Origin: Rhabditoides inermis
Lineage: Eukaryota; Nematoda; Chromadorea; Rhabditida; Rhabditidae
Direction of reading: 5' to 3'
Assembly (NCBI GenBank): GCA_963966185.1
Contig: CAWZYM010000236.1
Location: 1 to 64,000, forward strand
Length of the DNA: 64,000 nt
In this document: piece by piece, positions 56,829 through 64,000 of the stretch
Layout of the letters: each line of letters begins with the position of its first letter
Numbering within the stretch: position 1 is the first letter of the stretch
Translations under genes and position numbers: made by a program
The notes under the pieces: model-generated
Database searches by the model: none
Seen by the model: the letters and a program-made list of their open reading frames with translations, nothing else
What the model was told of the DNA's origin: nothing

Positions 56829-58149
56829 TTGGGGGACACTCACCATCTCGGGGTCCTGACTGAACCCGATGGCGACGTACTGTTGTGGCACGTGGGGTAT
56901 AAGTGTCTGGGCGACCAGTTCAATCCGCAGTCGATTCTCCCCCGCTACCTGCAATCCAACTCCAACGACCACATTCACATCCACTATTCTAGTTCCCAAT
57001 ACCTTGAAGAAAGTCTGAACAAAAACATGCATCATGTCTTTCTAGTCTAGCGTCTCTATCCATCCCGACCGTTCATCTCATCAGAAAGGGAAACGGCGGT
57101 CAGAGAAAGAGCGAGCGAAAGAAAGGCACGGCACAAGACATAAGCGACGCGACAGAGACGCGACAGAGGAGCGGGTGCTTACAAGCAAATGGCACCAGGT
57201 CGCCCCCCCACAACTCGCTATGTTTTCAAGGAATCTTGTAGGCATGCCCCATACCAAGCCCTAGCCAAAATCAAAAATCTCGTAGAGCACCGGAAGTGTC
57301 TTAATTATGCACCGAAAGTTCACGTGCATTTCCATGCGCGATAGGTCATTGCGCATGACATTCCAAAATGCGGACAGGGAAACAACGGTTCGGCGGCCTA
57401 GTGGTTAGTGCGCTAACTCGGAATCAGTGATGACCAAGGTACGGTCCCCGTCGGTGCAAAACGTTTGCCAAATTTGAAAAACATTTTTGCATCGCAAGGT
57501 CTCACATCAGAAATGAAGAATGAGTTTTTTGATCTTCAATTAGTTTCCTATTCTTACGTGCACTATTAGAATATAAATCGACTGCGAAGCGGGATAATAA
57601 GTCATCCTATCATCAATCTTCCACATGAAGCACACGAGAGCCTTTAAATAACTCAAATAACTTCTTGAAAAAACGATTTTTTTAAATGATCCTATACTTG
57701 TGTTTTTTTCTCTCGAAAAAATGTGTTTCAAATTAGGCAAAACGTTTTGCACCGACGGGGACCGTACCGTGGTCATCACTAATTCCGAGTTAGCGCACTA
57801 ACCACTAATCCGCCGAACCGTTGTTTCACTGTCCGCATTTTGGGATCTCATGCGCAATGACCTATCGCGCATGGAAATGCACGTGAACTTTCGGTGCATA
57901 ATTAAGACATTTCCGGTGCTCTCCGAGATTTTTAATTTTGGCTAGGGCTTGGTATGGGGCATGCCTACAAGATTCCTTAAAAACATAGCGAGTTGTGGGG
58001 GGGGGTGACCTGTTGCCATTTGCTTGTTAGGAGAACGAGTGTACGGGGGCATCACTCACCCACATCACCATTCCAAGTGTACAGTCGAGGTTCGGGTCGC
58101 AGCCGGCTGGCTTGAAGTAGCACGCCTTCTCGCTACCGCATCCTGTCCT

Positions 58150-58189
<40 letters not shown>

Positions 58190-58708
58190 CTCTCTAGCAT
58201 TCTAGTACAACACTGGTAGCATCTTCCATCACTTATGATTTGTTTTCGTCCTATCCGCAGACTCATTCTTGTGCATGTGTAATACATCTCAACATCATAT
58301 ATCATCTATTTCCTGATCACATTGCAAATGTTCAATTACAAAAACATTTCTTCTAAACACACTAGACAGTCAATTTAATTCTGCTCATTCCATCTCAACT
58401 CTCTACGTTTTCTTTTATACTACGACTTGAGAGTCTTCTTTACAGAACCTGATTCTTCGTTCACTTGCCATCTAATCGAGAACACTCTCCTCACTCACTA
58501 GCCACTTCTAATACAATCAATCGACACTACATATAATTTCATTGAAAATTAGTGGAAATGAACGAAAAACATAATTGAAAAAACCGGAAAAGCAATACTA
58601 TAATGGAAGCACAAAAATCACAAATACTTTTCAAACCCACTTGTTCATAGACAGTAATCCGAGTGCAGGAACGACAAGTAATAAAGTAGAGGCGAGTTTG
58701 GTGTACAT
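55170..58708 (-). CDS. DOMON-domain protein (FRRS1/SDR2-like) without cytochrome b561 part
   Basis: Nine exons: 58708-58641 (signal peptide MYTKLASTLLLVVPALGLLS), about 58145-58057, 56950-56846, about 56072-56005, 55962-55913, 55819-55729, 55632-55540, 55492-55433 and the last ending TAA at 55170. The N-terminal motif GCGSEKACYFKPAGCDPNLDC is the one that precedes DOMON in ferric-chelate-reductase-1-like proteins. The DOMON core has QQYVAIGFSQDPEM, GDDAVSECVMSD, VFLSYNKGKTND and DGRLMCHFTQQI. Family members bind haem or sugars. The protein ends in VSFLLLLLLALL directly before the stop, with no multi-helix cytochrome b561 domain, which resembles a GPI-anchor signal. One intron (58056-56951) carries foldback copy 2; others are almost pure GA in gene sense. 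Confidence 0.85.
55640..55900. repeat. (CT)n tracts in DOMON gene introns
   Basis: Tracts at about 55655-55697 and 55839-55900, plus 55377-55422 and 58147-58186, fill most of four introns. All are GA in gene sense. Confidence 0.93.
56353..56825. repeat. (GA)n tracts at 56356-56396 and 56772-56822
   Basis: Two pure GA runs flank or border the exon at 56846. In between lies intron sequence without a recognised element. Confidence 0.93.
57182..58026. mobile_element. tRNA-like foldback element, copy 2 (TTA target duplication)
   Basis: It has the same ends as the 9007-9833 element: CAAGCAAATGGCACCAGG at the left and CCTGTTGCCATTTGCTTG at the right, flanked by TTA (57179-57181 and 58027-58029). 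The arms are about 330 bp. Each carries an inward tRNA-like module with the A-box-like GGCCTAGTGGTTAGTGCG and the B-box-like GGTACGGTCCCC. It sits in a DOMON-gene intron. Confidence 0.9.
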
Positions 58709-58729
58709 GATAAGTATGCGGATGTGAGT

Positions 58730-59189
58730 GGAGGGGGCGTGTCAGTCAGGATAGAGGGTGAGAGGCAGCAGGCAGGCAGGCGGTCTTCCTACAAGAGGTC
58801 CCACAAGGTCCCATATCGGTAGGGGGTGGTAGGAGGAGGGGGCGGGGTGGTGAGATGGGGGCGGGACCACCAAGTGGGTACTGTAGGAGTAGTAGGGGGT
58901 TTTTTGGCGTGGCGTCTCATTTTGGCGGGAAAAAACGCGGGAAATTTGAAATTGATTTTTAGTTTTCACTAAATATCTAAATAATGAGACAGTTTTGAGT
59001 ATGAAAACCATATATTTTCTGAAAGCTTGTTTTCTACCGAATTCAACGAAGCAAAAATCACACCCGGAAAGCTATATATTTATGAAATATTCAACAAAAA
59101 CCGAACATATGAAACCGCGCGCGATAAAACAACAATATGTACAAAGAAAGTAAGATATAATCCACGAAATAATCAACAATATCAAGTAT
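58730..59189. other. Intergenic, nothing supported
   Basis: Between the DOMON start and the next gene's stop I see only a short GC-rich patch and AT-rich sequence. Confidence 0.5.
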
Positions 59190-59465
59190 CTACCGAGTGA
59201 ACTTTTTCTGATACCGAGAGGTTGCTTTCAAGAAGTCGTAGACGTACTTGCGGTTGAGCTTCTGGGCGAGTGCGGTGTACTCGAAGTTGAACTGGTGGGC
59301 GCGGATCTCGGCGAGTCGCTCGGCGCGGTGCTCACGCATGTTGTTCTTCGGCCGTCCCTCTTTCTCCTGTCCATCAGCCGCCATCCTCCTCCAATACCTC
59401 GCCTGGGCAGTCGCTTGGTGTATCTGGGGCACGACGACACGCAGAATGTTGAGCAGACCGGGCTT

Positions 59466-59506
<41 letters not shown>

Positions 59507-59960
59507 GACCCACTCATCGACGGCCTGTGGGTGCATCAGAACGATGAGATCAGTGTCCTCGTGAGCCACAATGACGGTCGGATCCTTCGAGTCGAGGGAG
59601 CGATACGCAGTGGGTACCTACATGCATGAGTTACCATCATTCACCTACCATCACAGATCATTTCATCTATACATACCTGGAAGGGGTGTGCCCGTTGCAT
59701 TCCTATCTTCTTATTCTCCGTTCTCCTGTGGTAGCTGATCGATCGGCTAACTTGGTCGTTGTTGTGAGTGATGTGTTCTTCTATTTCCATCTAAATGAGA
59801 TGAATGGAGGAATCTGTTTTAAAGAAACACGCACGTGCATAGAGGCGGGCAGGTCCTTGGTCGATTCATCAGTACAAATCTTGGATATAGCGAAAGGCAT
59901 GGTCTGACAGGGCTTCAGGTTCATCTCGATGCCCATCTCCCGCGCCGAGTACATATAGCG
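59190..59960 (-). CDS. Unrecognised gene, C-terminal exons
   Basis: Three minus-strand exons can be read: about 59979-59840 (MYSAREMGIEMNLKPCQTMP to DLPASMH), about 59617-59513 (VPTAYRSLDSKDPTVIVAHE to QAVDEW) and about 59465-59190 (PGLLNILRVVVPQIHQATAQ to YQKKFTR and TAG). The last part is basic and helical (KNNMREHRAERLAEIRAHQF, LNRKYVYDFLKATSRYQ). A (CA)n run fills the intron before the last exon. The ATG near 59960 is a possible start, but coding potential continues just upstream (AIICTRYMYSAREMG), so a further 5' exon is likely. I do not recognise the family. Its length and composition would fit a small RNA- or chromatin-associated protein, but that is a guess. Confidence 0.5.
59471..59502. 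repeat. (CA)n microsatellite
   Basis: About 15 CA units in a short intron. Confidence 0.97.
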
Positions 59961-59999
59961 AGTGCAGATGATTGCTTTACCAAACAACAACACGGTTTA

Positions 60000-60746
60000 T
60001 AAACAATAAACGTGCCCTAGATACAGAGCCCTCGGGCAATACCAGAGGAAACGAAGCGATAGACGTTTCTGAGTCTTGCACTCACCAATATCACTGTAAT
60101 TAGATGTTCAGAGTATGTTACTCTAGGCAAATCACGCTACTCAAATTACGTGTTCACCGAGAACATTGATATGATTTATATCATTCAGATTTTTTTTGAG
60201 AGTGATTTTTCTCATAATGATAAAAAAGATAGAAAACAAGAAAAACAAATAAGTCCACTCGACTTGTTGTAACTTTCCGGTTCCAATGATATATCATGTC
60301 ACATTGTTTCATCACACACATTTTTTTTTCGGAATTTTTACTGAATTTCATTTTCAAACTTTCAAAAATTGTATCACTCATAATATCTAGGAACTATGGC
60401 ATCTGTTGCATTGTCCGTTGACGCGCGCGCACCGGTTGTAAACAGCCGCCGCGCGCTCACACCGCGCGCTGTCACTGACCCCGCCCCCTAGGTGGGACCT
60501 CTTGTAGTGAATCCGTTTGATTCTTGTTCACTTTTTGTTTATTTGCATTTGATCATTTTATAAGACTTCATCAATGAGCTGTGTTGTATTCTGTAAACTG
60601 ATTAGATCAATTGCTGGGTCGAAACAGCCACTGTCTCTAGTAGTTTATGTGTTTAATCCGTGATTACGTTCTGATTTTTTTTATTTGTATTGATTCCTCT
60701 GCCTCTTTGAATCTTTTTTCTTCATTGTTCTATCATGATACTTCGG
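60000..60746. other. Intergenic, nothing supported
   Basis: AT-rich sequence with a short GC-rich patch near 60420-60500. No exons of the AUH fragment that follows are present. Confidence 0.5.
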
Positions 60747-61270
60747 GCGGGACGCAGCGACTGCCGCGCCTCGTTGGCCAGTCTATCGCCAAGGAGCTCA
60801 TCTTCACCGGACCGACGGAGAGGAGGCACAGCGCATTGGACTCGTGAGTCACACTGGGACACGACGGATATGATCAGTTTCTGACCGAGCGTGTTCATTG
60901 CCATTTACTTCAGGTGAGCCATGTGACTGAGGGTCCTGACGGTGCGTATAACAAGGCACTCGCCATTGCCAAGGAGATCATCCCCAGGGTAATATTTTAT
61001 TTTTTATTCATTTTTTCTTGTCTTGTTTGAGGGTCCGGTGGCGGTTCGGCTGGCGAAGATTCCAGTGAACACTGGAGGACAGTTGGACATTGACAGTGGA
61101 CTCGTGATGGAGCAGCAGCTCTACGCACAGGTGCATCTCCCTCATCTGTTCCACTCTACTGTCATTCTTCCAGGTTGTGCCGACGGAGGATCGGCTCGAA
61201 GGTCTCAAGGCCTTCTCTGAGAAGCGTGCTCCCGTCATGCTCCCGTCTGCTCCCGTCTACTCCCGTCTAC
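60747..61270 (+). pseudogene. AUH-type enoyl-CoA hydratase fragment A (7-bp deletion)
   Basis: Exons resemble the C-terminal third of 3-methylglutaconyl-CoA hydratase: [20 protein letters not shown], then VSHVTEGPDGAYNKALAIAK, GPVAVRLAKIPVNTGGQLDI, and VVPTEDRLEGLKAFSEKRAP. Compared with fragment B, 7 bp are missing after CTTCACCGGA, which breaks the frame at the position of [10 protein letters not shown]. The 5' exons are absent: homology starts abruptly at GGCGGGACGCAGCG. The end degenerates into a TCTACTCCCG repeat instead of a normal stop. It is probably a partial duplicate. Confidence 0.8.
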
Positions 61271-61560
61271 TCGAAGCGTTTTATAGGGATAGATTTTTTG
61301 CAACACGTATACTATTTGCTAAATTTGCTCAGTGTTTTAGGTTTTGCCATATGTAGCTGTATAAATTTGTTTCAATTTATGGATATTTTATGCCCTTTTG
61401 TTCTCAGTGGTTTGCGTCCACTTTACAGTATCTTTATTATTATTTATTGCTGTCGTCTCGTCGTTCGTCGTTGTTGTATTTTGTATCTGACAATGATGCT
61501 GAATATTGAGTTGTGGTATGTGAATTCCAAGTTGTCGATGTTGATTGATAGTGCTTTAGT

Positions 61561-62800
61561 ATGTTGTTGTCGTGCGCGCGTCTCGCGTCGCGCGGAACTT
61601 GGGAGATTGCGACGTCAGTGGTGGTGTCGCGCCCCGTCCTCATCACCCCGCCCCCCTCCTCCATCGAGACGCGCTTCCAGCAGCTCATGGTCCAGCAGAA
61701 ACATGAGCAGTCGCTTCTCTCCGACTGTGAACTGAAGACCATCCAGGACGAAAAGTGAGTGCATCCTTTTCGACAGTAGCTCATATCATGGATGTTGTGG
61801 TGTACGTTGTGACATCATATTACATATATTCAGGTTGTTGGCTCGTCGCGCGGAGTTGGAACGCGAGGGTAAGGAGTTGTCTGAGTTGGATGGGGAGATG
61901 GGGGTGACGAATGCGATGCGCATCGATGAGTGGAGCAAGAAGGCAGATATGCTCACCAAGAGGTGAGTGAGTCAATGAATGTAGAGTGACTACACATTGT
62001 TGCCTACCATTGATACACACGCGCCGAATCATGATTCGTTCAGCTGTCAGCTGGGCAACCCGACTGTTTGGGCGGAGGAGGGACGGACGAGTCTGCGTCG
62101 CGCACTCGACAGGCGTCTCGTGCTGCTGGTCAGGCCGGATACGAGTCGCCCTGGATTCTGCCCCAGCTCATGAACAAGCAGGGAGAGACGCTCAGACAGG
62201 TGCGTGCTACGTTCTATCACATCATTCACACAGTTTCATGATATGGTTTGAGACTGCGGAACGTTGTATCGGAGAGGTGGCTGGCGGAGACGTGAATGTG
62301 GAGCTGCTGGGAGATGCGCCCTTTGCCGTCCACACTCACAGGTGTCTCAACTCTCAACGAGCGTACCTCTCCCACACTATACGGTTTAATTACCCAAGTT
62401 TGAGGTATTGCCACATATCCCTGATGATGGCGTAAAGCCGAAACGATAAAGATAAGTATTTTCCAACACTCGTGGTCTCTGGCTTTAACATCTCACATCA
62501 CAACACACTATATTTGTTCAGGTACCCGAAGGCTCTCCGAGAGAAGAAGAGTGGAGTGGAGGGAGCTAAGATCTTCTACCAGGCAGTGCTCCAGAACAAC
62601 GAGTTCCCCATCAACACGGACGAAGTCGTCGAATACGAGTGGGCTACCGAGCAGGTGGGTGTGTAGACGGATGTAGCATAGACGAACGGTGTATTGCAGA
62701 TTGCAGGAGTTATTGTCAAAGCAGATTCACCATGACCGTGAGAAGCAACAGATAATAGAAAAAATTCGCATTGGTTTCTGCCGTCTGCTCAGCTCATGAA
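61561..62800 (+). CDS. MRPL46: Mitochondrial large-subunit ribosomal protein mL46
   Basis: ATG at 61561, exons 61561-61754, about 61835-61962, about 62041-62199, 62252-62340, 62522-62654 and about 62708-62800 (TGA). The N-terminus MLLSCARLASRGTWEIATSV fits a mitochondrial targeting peptide. Family landmarks: LLARRAELEREGKELSELDG, SLRRALDRRLVLLV, SPWILPQLMNKQGETLRQTA, ERCIGEVAGGD, LGDAPFAVHTHRYPKALR and GAKIFYQAVLQNNE. The Nudix-like fold of mL46 has no catalytic role in the mitoribosome. Between LVLLVR and SPWILPQ (62130-62146) the frame must change by one base to stay coding; as read, translation stops at 62172. This is either a sequence error or a real lesion. The last exon follows a double acceptor (TTGCAGATTGCAG). 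Confidence 0.88.
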
Positions 62801-62862
62801 CGTAGACAAATAGTAGTGGGAGACTTTCGGCAATGTAATTTAGGTAACTGATATTCTGAATC

Positions 62863-63300
62863 TTGATTGTCTACGCAATTGCGGTACGTCGCCTAGATAT
62901 TACGAGAATACGAGATACGATTGTGTACAAAACTTATGAAATATATAATAAAGAATCCATTGGAACTATTATATTTCGACACAACACAACTACTTCTTCA
63001 TTGAAATTAGTCAACTCTGAAAACAACCAAGTCTTACCTAGAATTTACGCGATCCCAAAAATGCATAAAAATCCAGTCAAATGTAGATTTATAACAGGTG
63101 CTTTTAACAGTAGTTTAACAGTAACCAATCTTTCAACAATAACCAATCTCTCAAGAATTAAAACAAATCTTATCGTTTTTGAAAACACACTTCAAACGGT
63201 ATTGTGGAATAATAATAAAAAGAATAGGATTAAATGCCTATTGGTCAATAAACAACTTTTTAGAAGTAATTCAAGGCTTGCGAAGTCTGACTAGTAAATC
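62863..63300 (+). pseudogene. Reverse-transcriptase fragment (Penelope/LINE-like)
   Basis: An AT-rich open frame reads PRIYAIPKMHKNPVKCRFIT, matching the fingers motif (lPKxHKxP..RPI) found in Penelope-like and related reverse transcriptases, preceded by Tyr/Ile-rich sequence. No catalytic YxDD follows; the frame ends at 63294. Base composition is much lower in GC than the flanking exons. It is a decayed piece between mL46 and AUH fragment B. Confidence 0.55.
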
Positions 63301-63473
63301 AAATATTCATGGTATGATGACAAGAGTCGAAACCATGTTCACCACTTTTATCTTTCTCTCTTCCCCTTTTCATTTGTTTTCTTTTCAATTTACATTCATT
63401 TCTTTTCAATTTACATTGAAATCGAATCTTCGAAATAAGACCACGAGCCATCGAACATAATTGTATTATTGAA

Positions 63474-63860
63474 GCTGGCGATCATCCCCGGCGCGGGCGG
63501 AACGCAGCGACTGCCGCGCCTCGTTGGCCAGTCTATCGCCAAGGAGCTCATCTTCACCGGACGCATGATTGACGGAGAGGAGGCACAGCGCATCGGGCTC
63601 GTGAGTCACACTGGGACACGACGGATATGATCAGTTTCTGACCGAGCGTGTTCATTGCCATTTACTTCAGGTGAGCCATGTGACTGAGGGTCCTGACGGT
63701 GCGTATAACAAGGCACTCGCCATTGCCAAGGAGATCAACGCCAGGGTAATACCATTCTATGATGTTGTTTTCTTATTTTTGTTGTTGAATCGCCTTGTTT
63801 GAGGGTCCGGTGTCCGGTGGCTGTCCGGATGTCGAAGATTGCAGTGAACTCTGGTGAGCT
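63474..63860 (+). pseudogene. AUH-type enoyl-CoA hydratase fragment B (7-bp duplication)
   Basis: The exon [20 protein letters not shown]...[16 protein letters not shown] is intact after the acceptor attgaag, followed by VSHVTEGPDGAYNKALAIAK and then a third exon. In that exon GGTCCGG-TGTCCGG-TGGCTG carries an extra TGTCCGG relative to fragment A, shifting the frame before VRMSKIAVNSG. No upstream AUH exons are found between it and mL46. The family hydrates 3-methylglutaconyl-CoA in mitochondrial leucine breakdown. Further exons may lie beyond the window. Confidence 0.78.
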
Positions 63861-64000
63861 AGGCGTTATCCTGTCGCGTGTCCATTGGAATGAGTGTGAG
63901 TACGAACGTGGTTGGGAATATTACTGAGTTGTTGTATGTGGATTATAATTACCTTTCATTGTCGTTTCAATGTGATATGTGATATTAGAATTCGCGTATG

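Overview
This window is nuclear DNA of an animal, probably an invertebrate with a compact genome. Almost every gene is split by short spliceosomal introns, typically 40-100 bp, with GT-AG borders. Genes sit on both strands, close together and sometimes nested. The gene set is metazoan: a TGF-beta receptor-like ectodomain, a K-Cl cotransporter, atlastin, a DOMON protein, splicing factors and mitochondrial enzymes. A sponge or another early-branching animal would fit, but nothing here proves a phylum. Long (GA)n/(CT)n tracts are extraordinarily common in introns and spacers. They generate most of the long Arg-Glu and Ser-Leu open frames, which are not genes.

Layout. 1-7754 (+): a TGF-beta receptor-like membrane protein without a kinase domain; its 5' exons are uncertain, and a palindromic tRNA-like element lies at 737-1202. 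8159-13055 (-): atlastin, 18 exons; one large intron holds a palindromic foldback element and, on the opposite strand, a complete MSP-domain gene (10072-10656). 14271-19063 (+): a transposase-like gene with ten small exons, all joined by phase-2 introns, and a large terminal exon; a glycine-rich ORF follows. 20365-22035 (+): an unrecognised coiled-coil-like gene with a tandem exon triplication. 23107-25346 (+) PRPF18 and 25655-28960 (+) SART3: two neighbouring splicing factors. 29439-31094 (+): geranylgeranyl diphosphate synthase. 31291-32594: a MITE, an initiator tRNA-Met-like gene and a retroposon. 32739-34986 (-): secreted class-3 lipase. 35621-38420 (+): PYROXD2-like oxidoreductase. 38577-39045 (+): small secreted peptide. 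39656-51233 (-): KCC cotransporter. About 51875-53030 (+): cysteine-rich protein. 54564-54994: second retroposon copy. 55170-58708 (-): DOMON protein, with the second foldback copy in an intron. 59190-59960 (-): unrecognised gene. 60747-64000 (+): mitochondrial ribosomal protein mL46 between two damaged fragments of an AUH-type enoyl-CoA hydratase gene and next to a reverse-transcriptase fragment.

Functional themes are ordinary housekeeping: U4/U6 snRNP recycling and second-step splicing, ER membrane fusion, prenylation, leucine and lipid metabolism, and ion transport. The novelty lies in the mobile-element layer. It includes a tRNA-like foldback family with 3-bp target duplications found twice inside introns, a ~430-bp retroposon with an (ATTCTG)n tail and clear target duplications, several MITEs, and an intron-rich transposase-like gene. 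Several conserved genes carry apparent one-base lesions, which may be residual assembly errors.
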